The notes under the pieces are model-generated. The model saw only the letters and a list, made by a program, of their open reading frames with translations, was not told the DNA's origin and ran no database searches. This document shows, one piece after another, positions 8,763-17,062 of a stretch of 64,000 nucleotides of DNA; position 1 is the stretch's first letter, and every line of letters begins with the position of its first letter. Source of the stretch: Streptomyces sp. NBC_01431 (lineage in GTDB: Bacteria; Actinomycetota; Actinomycetes; Streptomycetales; Streptomycetaceae); contig NZ_CP109496.1 in the NCBI RefSeq assembly GCF_036231355.1, forward strand, positions 4,650,001 through 4,714,000. The letters are read 5' to 3'. The translations under genes and the position numbers were made by a program.

Positions 8763-9902
8763 TCAACCCGCCAGCGCCCGAGCGATTTTGCGCGCCTCGA
8801 TGCCCAGCTCTCGCAGGGTCCCGCTGAGCGGGGTGCTGAAGCCCGTGAAGTACAGCCCCGCGGCACCCACCGCCTGTACCCCCCGCACCACCGGCAGCCC
8901 CCGCTCATCCAGCACCCCGAGGTGACCCACCAGCTCGCTCAGGCCCCGGCCGTACCCCGTCGCCGCGATGACCGCGTCCGGCGAGATGCGCGTGCCGTCC
9001 GCGAGGACGACCTTGCCCCCCTCGAAGGACTCGACCGCCGCGACGGGCTCGACCCGCCCGCTCTTCACCGCGTCGATGAGTCCCACGTCCTGCACGGGAA
9101 TGGCTCCTTCCCGCGCCCGCGAGTACAGCCCGCTGGTCGGCCGGGGCAGCCCGTACGCCGCGAGGTCGGGCACCGAGAGCCGCTCGGTGACCGCCGCCGC
9201 CCGGTCCACGAGCCGTACGGGCAGCCGCCGCACCAGGATGCCGGTGGCCTGCGCGGGCCAGCCCGCCGTGGAGCGGCGCAGGATGTGCGGCGCGCCGCGT
9301 ACCGCGAGCCGCACCCGCGCCGCGCCACCCTCGGTCAGGTCCACGGCGATCTCGGCACCCGTGTTGCCGACCCCGACGACGAGGACGTCCCGCCCGGCGT
9401 AGGGGGCGGCGTCGCGGTAGCCGCTCGCGTGCACGAGATCGCCGGTGTACGTCTCGGCGCCGGCCCACGGGGGAACGTACGGCGTGTGGTTGTACCCGGT
9501 GGCCACGACTACGGCCCGCGCGGCCAGCCGTCGCCCGCCGCTCGCGTCCAGCGCCCAGCCGGGGCCCTCGGGCGCCCGCTCGACGCGGCCGACCTCGACC
9601 CCGGTGACGATCTCCAGCTCGTGGACGGCGGCGTACTTCTCCAGGTACCGCACCACGTCGTCGCGGGACACCCAGCGCCCGAACCGGCGCGGGATCTTCA
9701 GTCCGGGCAGCGCGGAGAGCCGCCGCGTGGTGTGCAGGTGCAGCCGGTCGTAGTGGCGCCGCCAGGAGGCGCCGACGTCATCGGACCGCTCCAGCACGAC
9801 GGCCCGGACGCCCCGCGCCCGCAGCGCGGCGGCGACGGCGAGGCCACCGGGCCCGGCGCCGATCACGTAGACGGGGCTGGTGGGGGTGGTGAGGTCGGCC
9901 AT
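8763..9902 (-). CDS. FAD-dependent NAD(P)-binding oxidoreductase (flavin monooxygenase/YhjX-like)
   Basis: A 379-residue flavoprotein. An N-terminal dinucleotide-binding fold VIGAGPGGLAVAAAL binds FAD (residues about 11-25). A second fold VVGVGNTGAEIAVDL near residue 165 fits NADPH, and ATGYNHTPYVPPW lies between them. This layout matches single-component flavin monooxygenases and related flavoproteins; the substrate is not evident. ATG 9902 starts directly at the conserved domain, but no strong ribosome site precedes it, and an upstream start at 9974 remains possible. It is divergent from the DUF35 gene. The operator at 10015-10029 lies between the two and may control both. Confidence 0.85.
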   Translation of the reverse strand: MADLTTPTSPVYVIGAGPGGLAVAAALRARGVRAVVLERSDDVGASWRRHYDRLHLHTTRRLSALPGLKIPRRFGRWVSRDDVVRYLEKYAAVHELEIVTGVEVGRVERAPEGPGWALDASGGRRLAARAVVVATGYNHTPYVPPWAGAETYTGDLVHASGYRDAAPYAGRDVLVVGVGNTGAEIAVDLTEGGAARVRLAVRGAPHILRRSTAGWPAQATGILVRRLPVRLVDRAAAVTERLSVPDLAAYGLPRPTSGLYSRAREGAIPVQDVGLIDAVKSGRVEPVAAVESFEGGKVVLADGTRISPDAVIAATGYGRGLSELVGHLGVLDERGLPVVRGVQAVGAAGLYFTGFSTPLSGTLRELGIEARKIARALAG

Positions 9903-10014
9903 GACTGCTGAGCGTAACGGCGTGAACACGTGATGGGTCTCGGTCAAGAGCGGAATCGATTGCGATCTGATCACGCGTGCGCACCCCTTGCGCAGGGACG
10001 GGGCATCCGCTGAA

Positions 10015-10029
10015 CTGACGTACCGTCAG
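10015..10029. promoter_or_regulatory. Operator CTGACG-TAC-CGTCAG
   Basis: Perfect palindrome in the divergent gap, 25 bases before the DUF35 gene at 10055 and 112 bases before the FAD oxidoreductase start. Confidence 0.75.
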
Positions 10030-10054
10030 AAATGGCTCAGGAAAGGGGCTTCTC

Positions 10055-10477
10055 GTGACCGCGGCCACGCCCGAAGTGGATGCCTTCACCCGTACGTACT
10101 GGGAGGCGGCCGCCGAGGGGCGCCTCCTGATCCGCCACTGCGGCGGCTGCGACCGCCCGCACCACTACCCGCGCGAGTTCTGCCCGTACTGCTGGAGCGA
10201 GGACGTGCGATGGCGCGAGGCGAGCGGCCGCGCCACGCTCTACACCTGGTCGGTCGTCCACCGCAACGACCTCCCGCCGTTCGGCGAACGCGTGCCGTAC
10301 GTCGCCGCCGTGGTGGACCTGGCCGAGGGCCCGCGCATGATGACCGAGGTGGTGGGGTGCGGGGAGTCGGTCCTGCGCATGGGGATGGACCTCTATGTGA
10401 CGTTCCGCCCGGAGCCGGGCGCCGAGGCGCCCGCGATCCCGGTCTTCACTCCCGTCGCTCCTGCCGCGGGCGGTTGA
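10055..10477 (+). CDS. DUF35 protein: rubredoxin-like zinc ribbon plus OB fold
   Basis: A 140-residue protein. The zinc ribbon is CGGCDRPHHYPREFCPYC (two C-x2-C pairs, residues about 29-47). The acyl-CoA-associated OB fold follows from TLYTWSVVHR. Proteins of this family act as partner subunits of thiolase-like enzymes; the ChsH2 DUF35 domain in cholesterol catabolism binds the aldolase Ltp2. The likely partner here is the thiolase-like protein at 11924-13108, separated by two unrelated genes. The GTG start at 10055 has AGGAAAGGGG upstream, and an operator ends 25 bases before it. Confidence 0.87.
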   Translation: MTAATPEVDAFTRTYWEAAAEGRLLIRHCGGCDRPHHYPREFCPYCWSEDVRWREASGRATLYTWSVVHRNDLPPFGERVPYVAAVVDLAEGPRMMTEVVGCGESVLRMGMDLYVTFRPEPGAEAPAIPVFTPVAPAAGG

Positions 10478-10485
10478 ATGGCGGC

Positions 10486-11043
10486 ATGGATCTTCAGCTC
10501 ATACCCGCCGACCTGCGAGGTCACGGTCTGCGGCTGCGCACCTGGCGCGACGATGACGTCCACGTCCTCCTGCGCGCGGTGACCGACCCGGAGTACCTGC
10601 GCTGGAACACCCACCCGTCCCCCGTCGAGGACGAGGCGGCCGTGGCGGAAATGCTGAGGGTGCGGGCGCTGGGGTGGGCGCGGGGCGAGTTCGCCACGTA
10701 CTGCGTCACGGACGCGAACAGCGGCGCGGTGCTGGGCCAGGTGAGCCTCAACGCCATCGCCTGGCCCATGCGTCGCGCCCGGGTCGGTTACTGGACGCTC
10801 CCCGAAGCCAGAGGCCGCGGCGTGGCCGGCCACGCCCTGTCGCTGCTCACCCGCTGGGCCTTCGAGCAGGTCGGTCTGCACCGCCTCGAACTGGGCCACG
10901 CGGTGGGCCACGAGGCGTCCTGCCGCGTCGCGGAGCGCGGCGGCTACGCGGCGGAGGGCACACTGCGCGGCGCGATGTTCGAGGCGCAACGCAGGGACGC
11001 CTACCGCGACCAGCACCTGCACGCGAGGCTGTCCACGGACTAG
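10486..11043 (+). CDS. GNAT family N-acetyltransferase
   Basis: A 185-residue acetyltransferase of the RimJ/RimL type, which transfers acetyl from acetyl-CoA to a protein N-terminus or small amine. Supporting segments are LRLRTWRDDDVHVLLRAV at the start, GYWTLPEARGRGVAGHALSL (the Q/RxxGxG/A pyrophosphate loop), and HRLELGHAVGHEASCRVAER. ATG 10486 lies 8 bases after the DUF35 stop, so it is probably read through from the same promoter, although its function looks unrelated to acyl-CoA catabolism. Confidence 0.87.
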   Translation: MDLQLIPADLRGHGLRLRTWRDDDVHVLLRAVTDPEYLRWNTHPSPVEDEAAVAEMLRVRALGWARGEFATYCVTDANSGAVLGQVSLNAIAWPMRRARVGYWTLPEARGRGVAGHALSLLTRWAFEQVGLHRLELGHAVGHEASCRVAERGGYAAEGTLRGAMFEAQRRDAYRDQHLHARLSTD

Positions 11044-11157
11044 GCCCGGCCTTTTGATGGGGGCCGAGGCGCTTGTCCACCATCGGTGCCTGCGCCGGGT
11101 CCCGGGGCCGGCGCACAGGCCGGGCCGCCCGAATCCGGAGGGCGGCTACGCCCCGGC

Positions 11158-11820
11158 TTAGGGCCACAGCAATTCGCGCACCCACCCGGTGGACCCGGGC
11201 CCCGCCTCCCTTCGGTACCGGAGCCGCACGTGCCGCCGCCGGGCTTCGCCCTGGAAGAACTCCACCGATTCCGGGGTCAGGACGTACCGGGTCCACGACG
11301 GAGCGGCCGTCGCCGGGGCCGCCGTGGCGCGTGCCCAGGCTTCTTCCGACGCCTGCTCCAACTCGCCATATTCCGGCAGTACTTCACTCATCCGCCCCAC
11401 CAGCGCCGCCGCCAGCGCCCCCGTCGAGCGTGCGTGCAGGTCCGCCTGCGACGCCGCCTCCCCGGCCGGGGTGACACTTCCGCGTACCCGTACCTGGCGG
11501 CCCACCTTGGGCCAGTAGAAGCCCAGCGCGGCGCAGGGGTGGGTGGCCAGTTGGCGGCCCTTCGCGCTGGTGGCGTGCGTGGCGAAGTGCCAGCCGTCGG
11601 TGTCGGCGTCGTGCAGCATGAGCGTGCGTACGTCGGGCCGCCCCTGCGCGTCGACCGTCGCAAGGGACATCGTGTGCGGCTCGGGCTGACCCGCGCCCGC
11701 CGCATGCATCAGCCACTCCTGGAACAGGGGCAGGGGTGAGACCGGTGCCGCGTCCGGGTCGAAGTGCGGCAGCGGTACGTCCCAGACGCGCAGCGTATGC
11801 AGAAACTCGCTGAATTCCAT
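11158..11820 (-). CDS. Pyridoxamine 5'-phosphate oxidase-like FMN protein
   Basis: A 220-residue PdxH-type protein. The core includes MSLATVDAQGRPDVRTLMLHD (FMN-binding beta strands), HFATHATSAKGRQLATHP and ALGFYWPKVGRQVRVRG. The C-terminal dimerisation region ends in WVRELLWP, close to the R-x-L-x-P ending of true PNPOx. It may oxidise pyridoxamine phosphate or be a related FMN or F420 oxidoreductase. It starts 103 bases downstream of the thiolase-like gene and is on the same strand. Confidence 0.82.
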   Translation of the reverse strand: MEFSEFLHTLRVWDVPLPHFDPDAAPVSPLPLFQEWLMHAAGAGQPEPHTMSLATVDAQGRPDVRTLMLHDADTDGWHFATHATSAKGRQLATHPCAALGFYWPKVGRQVRVRGSVTPAGEAASQADLHARSTGALAAALVGRMSEVLPEYGELEQASEEAWARATAAPATAAPSWTRYVLTPESVEFFQGEARRRHVRLRYRREAGPGSTGWVRELLWP

Positions 11821-11923
11821 GCCCCCATGGTCACCCCGCGTACCCGCGTACCTGCCCCGCAGCCCCCTCACCTCCTGCCCCATGTTCTCCCCACGTACCC
11901 GGAGACCGGCCCCGCAGCCCCCC

Positions 11924-13108
11924 TCACCCCCTCCCCAGCACCACCGTCCCCGAAGAGCAGAACCAGCCGCCCGTCCCCGACGCCACAGCCAGCTCCGGGA
12001 GGCTGCCGTCGCCTCTGCGTACCTGGCCCGCGCCCCCCTCGCCCCGCAGCTGGCGTACTGCTTCGACCAGGAGGAACAAGCCCCGCATGCCCGGATGGCA
12101 GGCGGACAGGCCGCCGCCGTCCGTGTTGACCGGGAGTTCGCCGTCCCGCAGCAGCCTGCCCTTCTCCACGAACGCGCCGCCCTCCCCCTTCGCACAGAAC
12201 CCCAGGTCCTCCAGCGTCACCAGAGTCATGTACGTGAACGCGTCGTAGATCTCCGCCAGGTCGATGTCCGCCGGGCGCACCCCCGCCCGCTCGAAGGCGA
12301 GGCGGCCCGAGACCGCCGCCGGGGACACCGTGAAGTCCTCCCACTGCGACATCGTCGTGTGCGAGACCGAGGTCCCCGAACCCAGCACCCACACCGGCGA
12401 CTTGGCGGTGTCCGGGACGTGCTCCTCGGCCGCCAGCAGCACCGCACACCCGCCGTCGGAGCGGATGCAGCAGTGCAGCTTCGTGAACGGGTCCGCGATC
12501 ATCGGGCCGGACAGGACCTCCTCGACCGTGACCGGCTCGCGGAACATCGCGTCCGCATTGGTGGCCGCGTTCGCCCGCGCCTGCACCGCGACCTGCGCCA
12601 ACTGCTCGATCGTGGTGCCGTATTCGTGCATGTGACGGCGCGCCGCCATCGCGTACTTGGCGATGAGCGTATGGCCGTACGGCACCTCGAACTGGAGCGG
12701 GCCCCGGCCACCGAAGGAGAGGTTCGAGGTGCGCCGGCGCGCCTTGATGTCGGCGCGTGCCGTCGACCCGTACACGAGGAGTACGGCGTTGGCGTGCCCG
12801 GCGGCGATCGCGTCGGCGGCGTGCGCTGCCATGACCTCCCAGGTGGCGCCCCCGACAGCCGTGGAGTCGACCCAGGTGGGTCGGAGCCCCAGGTACTCGG
12901 CGACCTCGACCGGCGCGAGCGTGCCCAGGCCCGCCGAACCGAAGCCGTCGATGACCTCGCGCGAGAGCCCGGAGTCGGCGAGCGCCCGCCGGGCCGCCTG
13001 GGCGTGCAGCGCGTACGGAGTCGCGTCGTCCACGCGTCCGGTGTCGGACAGCGCCACACCGACGACAGCGACCTTGCGGGGACGGTGAGTTGAGGGCGTA
13101 GATGACAT
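11924..13108 (-). CDS. Thiolase-like lipid-transfer/aldolase protein (Ltp type)
   Basis: A 394-residue thiolase-fold protein of the non-decarboxylating, SCP-x/Ltp branch. Evidence: VAVVGVALSDTGR at the start, GGATWEVMAAHAADAI, DIDLAEIYDAFTYMTL and GFCAKGEGGAFVEKG, HPGMRGLFLLVEAVRQL. The Y-D-A-F segment aligns with the catalytic tyrosine region of Ltp2-type retro-aldolases. Such proteins cleave side-chain beta-ketoacyl or beta-hydroxyacyl thioesters together with a DUF35 partner. An operator ends 4 bases upstream of the ATG, implying a leaderless or very short-leader transcript. The C-terminus is Gly-rich and somewhat longer than usual. Confidence 0.83.
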   Translation of the reverse strand: MSSTPSTHRPRKVAVVGVALSDTGRVDDATPYALHAQAARRALADSGLSREVIDGFGSAGLGTLAPVEVAEYLGLRPTWVDSTAVGGATWEVMAAHAADAIAAGHANAVLLVYGSTARADIKARRRTSNLSFGGRGPLQFEVPYGHTLIAKYAMAARRHMHEYGTTIEQLAQVAVQARANAATNADAMFREPVTVEEVLSGPMIADPFTKLHCCIRSDGGCAVLLAAEEHVPDTAKSPVWVLGSGTSVSHTTMSQWEDFTVSPAAVSGRLAFERAGVRPADIDLAEIYDAFTYMTLVTLEDLGFCAKGEGGAFVEKGRLLRDGELPVNTDGGGLSACHPGMRGLFLLVEAVRQLRGEGGAGQVRRGDGSLPELAVASGTGGWFCSSGTVVLGRG

Positions 13109-13112
13109 GAAT

Positions 13113-13127
13113 CTGACGGTACATCAG
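13113..13127. promoter_or_regulatory. Operator CTGACG-GTA-CATCAG
   Basis: One mismatch from a perfect palindrome; 4 bases upstream of the thiolase start. Confidence 0.7.
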
Positions 13128-13210
13128 ATTACTCGGAGGTCGTCAGGGCCTCCATCGGCTCCCAAACAACCGCCGCCGCACCCTGGGCATCTGCGCCCGC
13201 CAGTCCTAAC

Positions 13211-13225
13211 ATGACGCCCCGTCAG
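13211..13225. promoter_or_regulatory. Operator ATGACG-CCC-CGTCAG
   Basis: Core TGACG-CCC-CGTCA is a perfect palindrome. It lies 35 bases upstream of the acyl-CoA dehydrogenase start. Confidence 0.72.
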
Positions 13226-13260
13226 ATCAGAGGCCCCGCCTCTGGGGGAGGAGCCCGACG

Positions 13261-14448
13261 ATGGACGCAGCCTTCACCGCGGAGCAGGACGAGATCCGCC
13301 GCACCCTGCGCGAACTGCTCGCCAAACACTGTGGCCCGCACGACGTGAAGAACGCCGTCCGCACCCCGCTCGGCCACGACGGCGCGCTCTGGGACCGGCT
13401 CGCGACCGAGCTCGGCCTGCCCGGACTCGCCCTGCCCGAGGAGTACGGGGGAGCCGGTTGCACCACCACCGAACTCGCCCTGGCCTGCGAGGAGACCGGC
13501 CGCGCCCTGCTGCCCTCCCCGCTGCTCGCCACCGCCGCCCTCGCCGCCCCGCTCATCACCGCACTCGGCACCGACGCGCAGCGCAACGCCCTGCTCCCGC
13601 TCATCGCCCGCGGCGAGCGCACCGCCACCCTCGCCGTACCCGGCGCCGGCCTCGCCCTCGCCCTCGGTCTGACCGGCGCGAACACCGATGGCGCGTGGGC
13701 GGGCGGCGGCCGGGCCGGAGGCGTCCAGGCCAAGGGGGCGCCGGACGGCACATGGCGCCTTTACGGCGAGGCCGACCAGGTGCTCGACGGGCACAGCGCG
13801 GGCCTGCTGCTCGTCGCCGCGCACACCGGCGGCTTCGCCCGCAGCCGCACCCTGCTCTTCCTCGTCCCCGGCGACGCGGACGGCCTGCGGCGCACCCGCC
13901 GGACCACCCTGGACGAGACCAGGCCCCAGGCCCGCATCCAACTCCGTGACGTGCAAGGTGAGTTGCTCGGGGCTGACGACACGGTCGACATCTCCGGCGC
14001 ACTCGGCGCCACGGGGCGCGGCGCCGCGGTCTGTCTCGCCGCCGAGGCCGTCGGCGCCGCCGCCGAAGCCCTTGACCGGACGGTCGCGTACGTCAAGGAG
14101 CGCGAGCAGTTCGGCCGGGCCATCGGCTCCTTCCAGGCGGTCAAGCACCGGCTCGCGGACCTGTACGTGCAGGTCCAGGCGGCGCGGTCGGCCGCCTACT
14201 ACGCGGCCTGGGACCCCGGCGCGGGCGCTCTCGCGCTCGCCCAGGGCCTGGACGCGCTGCGCGCCACCGCCGCGGAGGCCGTCCAGCTGCACGGCGGCAT
14301 CGGCTTCACCTGGGAGCACGAGGCGCACCTCTACTTCAAGCGGGCCGCCGCCGACGAACTGCTCTTCGGGCCGGTGCACCGGCTGCGCGGCCGCGCAGCC
14401 GAACAGGCCGGACTCTTCGACCCGGCCGCGGCCGAGGTGACGGCGTGA
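13261..14448 (+). CDS. Acyl-CoA dehydrogenase family protein
   Basis: A 395-residue FAD enzyme that introduces the 2,3 double bond in acyl-CoA. The N-terminal helical domain reads FTAEQDEIRRTLRELL and GLPGLALPEEYGGAG. The C-terminal helical domain contains REQFGRAIGSFQAVKHRLAD and VQLHGGIGFTWEHEAHLYFK, a family signature. The middle beta domain is shortened and Ala/Gly-rich (residues about 130-180), as in one subunit of the alpha2beta2 FadE pairs of steroid side-chain oxidation. No second subunit gene is adjacent. The stop overlaps the next start (GTGA), and an operator lies 35 bases upstream. Confidence 0.88.
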   Translation: MDAAFTAEQDEIRRTLRELLAKHCGPHDVKNAVRTPLGHDGALWDRLATELGLPGLALPEEYGGAGCTTTELALACEETGRALLPSPLLATAALAAPLITALGTDAQRNALLPLIARGERTATLAVPGAGLALALGLTGANTDGAWAGGGRAGGVQAKGAPDGTWRLYGEADQVLDGHSAGLLLVAAHTGGFARSRTLLFLVPGDADGLRRTRRTTLDETRPQARIQLRDVQGELLGADDTVDISGALGATGRGAAVCLAAEAVGAAAEALDRTVAYVKEREQFGRAIGSFQAVKHRLADLYVQVQAARSAAYYAAWDPGAGALALAQGLDALRATAAEAVQLHGGIGFTWEHEAHLYFKRAAADELLFGPVHRLRGRAAEQAGLFDPAAAEVTA

Positions 14449-14942
14449 GCGCCGCCCCGGCCCGGACCGCACCAGGGGTGCGGCTCGTGCAGAAGGTGTC
14501 CTCGACGCGTGCGTTCGCGCGTCTCGCCCCGCACTTCGTCCCGGCGATGGACCGCGCCGTACACCGCCTCACCCGGGGCCGGGTCATCCTCAGTGCGCGG
14601 ATGCTGCCCGGTGTCGTGCTGACCGCGCGCGGCGCCAAGTCCGGGATCACGCGCACCACTCCGCTCGCCTGCATGCCGGAGGAGACCGGCACCTGGCTGC
14701 TGATCGGCTCCAACTTCGGCCGGCCCGGCCACCCCGCCTGGACCGCCAACCTGCTCGCCCATCCGGACGCGAAGATCAGCTGGAAGGGCCGGGACATCGC
14801 GGTACGGGCCCGGCTACTGGCGGGGGAGGAGCGGGCCGAGGCCTGGCGGGCCGCCCTCGACTTCTGGCCCCCGTACGCCACTTACCAGGCCCGGATCGAG
14901 CGGGAGATCCGGCTCTTCAGGCTCGAACCACGCGCCACCTGA
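14445..14942 (+). CDS. DDN-type nitroreductase/F420-binding split-barrel protein
   Basis: A 165-residue member of the deazaflavin-dependent nitroreductase family, which binds F420 or a flavin. Evidence: GVVLTARGAKSGITRTTPLA, TWLLIGSNFGRPGHPAWTANL and HPDAKISWKGRDIAVRAR, the classic order of Ddn. It is translationally coupled to the acyl-CoA dehydrogenase by a GTGA overlap, so it is probably a redox partner or reductase in the same pathway. The FO synthase gene fbiC is in the same window. Confidence 0.85.
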   Translation: MSAAPARTAPGVRLVQKVSSTRAFARLAPHFVPAMDRAVHRLTRGRVILSARMLPGVVLTARGAKSGITRTTPLACMPEETGTWLLIGSNFGRPGHPAWTANLLAHPDAKISWKGRDIAVRARLLAGEERAEAWRAALDFWPPYATYQARIEREIRLFRLEPRAT

Positions 14943-14980
14943 GGGCGCCGCGGGGCGCCGCGGGGCGCGGACACGGGAAC

Positions 14981-15023
14981 GCCGGCGGCGCCCACCCCGC
15001 TTGTGGGGTGAACCGCCGCCGGC
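14981..15023. terminator. Bidirectional hairpin terminator
   Basis: GCCGGCGGCG (14981-14990) pairs with 15014-15023, and the inner arm CACCCC pairs with GGGGTG. It is a long GC-rich stem without a U tract, placed between convergent genes ending at 14942 and 15062. Confidence 0.8.
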
Positions 15024-15061
15024 GCGACAGGACTTGGATATATCGGCCGACGTGCCCCTGC

Positions 15062-15709
15062 CTACTTCGTCGGCTTCTTGCCCGTGATGCCGAGGTGGAC
15101 CAACAGGGCGAGGTTCGGCCTGAGTTCGGCCTGCTTCACGCCCCAGGTCTGGAAGCCCTTCTGGTGCGAGGCCACCGACGCCAGCATCGCGACGAGCGAG
15201 CCCGCCATCGCCGCCGGACTGACGTCCTTGTCGACCTTGCCCTTGGCCTGGAGTTCGGAGACCGCGTCCGTAAGGGAGTTGGTGACCGAGTTCAGGATCT
15301 TCATACGGATCTTGTAGAAGCGTTTGTCGCCCTCGGCCGCGCCCAGATCGACGACCCGCAGGATCGCGTCGTTCTTGCGCCAGAAGTCGAGGAAGCCCTC
15401 CACGAGCTCCTCCGCCGTCTGCCAGCCCGCCCGGCCGACCCAGGAGCGGCCCTCGACCAGGGAGGTCAACCCGGCGCCCTCCTTGGCCATTTCCTCCGCG
15501 ACCTCCAGGACAGCGCCCTCGACGTCGGGGAAGTACTGGTAGAAGGTCGCGGGTGAAGTACCCGCCTTCCGCGCCACATCGATGACTTTTACGTCCCGGT
15601 ACGGCGAGGAGCTGAGCATTTCACTGAGGCAGTCGAGCAGCTTCTGCCGTGTCGCCTGGCCGCGTCGGCCGGCCACTCGGCCGTCGACGGTGCGTACTTG
15701 TCCTGTCAT
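15062..15709 (-). CDS. TetR family transcriptional regulator, candidate master repressor
   Basis: A 215-residue regulator. The N-terminal HTH reads ATRQKLLDCLSEML, then VKVIDVARKAGTSPATFYQY (residues about 20-65, with the TetR tail FYQYF). The C-terminal ligand domain contains AEELVEGFLDFWRKNDAILR and ends in a Lys-rich tail. Family members act as dimers on palindromes and release DNA on binding a ligand, often an acyl-CoA. It is the only TetR gene in the window and sits among genes carrying the CTGACG-NNN-CGTCAG operator. A degenerate copy of the site overlaps its own start codon, suggesting autoregulation. Assignment as the regulon repressor is inference. Confidence 0.87.
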   Translation of the reverse strand: MTGQVRTVDGRVAGRRGQATRQKLLDCLSEMLSSSPYRDVKVIDVARKAGTSPATFYQYFPDVEGAVLEVAEEMAKEGAGLTSLVEGRSWVGRAGWQTAEELVEGFLDFWRKNDAILRVVDLGAAEGDKRFYKIRMKILNSVTNSLTDAVSELQAKGKVDKDVSPAAMAGSLVAMLASVASHQKGFQTWGVKQAELRPNLALLVHLGITGKKPTK

Positions 15710-15717
15710 GCCGTCAG
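15703..15717. promoter_or_regulatory. Degenerate operator CTGTCA-TGC-CGTCAG over the TetR start codon
   Basis: One half-site is perfect and the other has two mismatches to the consensus. The ATG of the TetR gene (complement 15707-15709) lies inside it. A chance match is possible. Confidence 0.4.
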
Positions 15718-15847
15718 CTTACCGAGGGGTGATCGGAGCGCGATTCGGCCGAGTGCAAATGGGGGCCCGGGGACGATACGCCCTGATCGGCGCGGGTCGC
15801 GGCAGCCGCGGGTGACTGTGGCCGGGGGCGGGCGCCACAGCCGTTCG

Positions 15848-15993
15848 TCGGTCGCTGGTCGCTGGTCGCTGGCCGCCGGTCGCTGGTCGCTGGCCGCTGG
15901 TGCCCCGGTCCGTCGGTCGTCGGTGGCCGGTGTCCCGGTACGCCCGCCTCCGGTCGCCAGTTGCCAGTGCCCCGGTCCGTCGGTCGTCGGTGG
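15848..15993. repeat. Heptamer and 26-bp direct repeats upstream of the TetR gene
   Basis: From 15848 to about 15902 the sequence is a GGTCGCT/GGCCGCT heptamer array. A unit beginning TGCCCCGGTCCGTCGGTCG occurs at 15901-15926 and again, unchanged over 26 bases, at 15968-15993. The 555-base gap 15710-16264 contains no gene I can support. Confidence 0.75.
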
Positions 15994-16023
15994 TCGGCCG
16001 CCGATCGGCGGCCGACCACCGAC
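15986..16023. repeat. Perfect 38-bp palindrome
   Basis: The left arm GTCGGTGGTCGGCCGCCGA is followed immediately by its exact reverse complement, with no spacer. It sits at the end of the direct repeat and abuts a second hairpin. Confidence 0.85.
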
Positions 16024-16053
16024 CCCTTCGCCGCCGACGGGGGCGAAGGGGTC
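16021..16053. terminator. Terminator-like hairpin
   Basis: GACCCCTTCGCC (16021-16032) pairs perfectly with 16042-16053 around a 9-base loop. It has no U tract. It is about 210 bases before the VOC gene and about 310 bases upstream of the TetR gene, so its role is unclear; insulation is possible. Confidence 0.55.
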
Positions 16054-16264
16054 GGCCACTCGAATGGTGTTATCAACAACCTGTGGGCAACTTTGGTGGA
16101 CAGGCCAAGCGGGACTTGGGTCGACGCCCCTCCCGTCGCAGAAATCTGGCCATATGTTCGAATTGCGAGGCCGCGCCGGACGTGATGGGTCGTTAGTTTG
16201 ACCCCGGGACGGCTCCACGACGGGGCACCCCAGGGACGGGGCACCTCAGGAAGGAATCAGTCGC

Positions 16265-17062
16265 ATGGGCGGATATCCGGAAGGCGCGCCGTGTTGGGCC
16301 GACGCCTCGCTGTCCGATCTGGCGGCAGGCAAGCGGTTCTACGGGGAGCTCCTCGGCTGGACCTTCGACGAGGACACCCCCGCGCGGCACGGGCACTACA
16401 CCAGCGCGTACAAGGACGGGAAGCGCGTCGCGGCCCTCCAGCCCAAGCGGGACGGCCGGATGCCGACCACCTGGACCGTCTACTTCGCCACCCCCGACGC
16501 CCGCGCGCTCGCCTCCCGGATCCGGGAGGCCGGCGGACAGGTGATCACCGACCCGCTGCCGGTTCCGCCGCACGGCACGATGGCGGTCGCCGCCGACCCG
16601 GGCGGCGCGGTCTTCGGGCTCTGGCAGGCCGACGCGCACACCGGCTTCGAGCTCACCCGGGAACCCGGCTCGTTCTGCTGGACCGAGGTCTACACCCGCG
16701 ACAAGGACCAGGCCGACGCGTTCTACGAGTCCGTCTTCGGCTACCTGGGCGGCAGTGCGGGCAGCCCCGACGAGCTGGGCGCCGACATCCGCACCTGGTC
16801 GCTGCCGGGGACCGAACCCGGCCCCGGCACCGCCGTCGGCGCCCGCAGCCTCATGTCCCCGGCCTTCCCCGCGGTCCTGCCCGACCACTTCCTCGTGTAC
16901 TTCCGCGTCGAGGACTGCGACGCGAGCGCCGCCGCCTGCACCCGCCTGGGCGGCCGGGTCACCGCGGAACCGTTCGACATTCGATACGGGCGGATGGCGG
17001 TCCTCAACGACAACCAGGGCGCCACCTTCGCAATCCTGGGGGGACAGCCGGTCGGCAACTGA
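16265..17062 (+). CDS. VOC superfamily protein (tandem glyoxalase/bleomycin-resistance domains)
   Basis: A 265-residue protein made of two VOC modules: residues about 6-125 (GAPCWADASLSDLAAGKRFY, then AADPGGAVFGLWQ) and about 135-262 (FCWTEVYTRDKDQADAFYES, then NDNQGATFAILG). This two-module form is common in Streptomyces and is often annotated as hydroxylase or glyoxalase; metal ligands are only partly conserved, so the activity is uncertain. The start ATG 16265 has a strong AGGAAGGA upstream. It is probably monocistronic. Confidence 0.85.
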   Translation: MGGYPEGAPCWADASLSDLAAGKRFYGELLGWTFDEDTPARHGHYTSAYKDGKRVAALQPKRDGRMPTTWTVYFATPDARALASRIREAGGQVITDPLPVPPHGTMAVAADPGGAVFGLWQADAHTGFELTREPGSFCWTEVYTRDKDQADAFYESVFGYLGGSAGSPDELGADIRTWSLPGTEPGPGTAVGARSLMSPAFPAVLPDHFLVYFRVEDCDASAAACTRLGGRVTAEPFDIRYGRMAVLNDNQGATFAILGGQPVGN

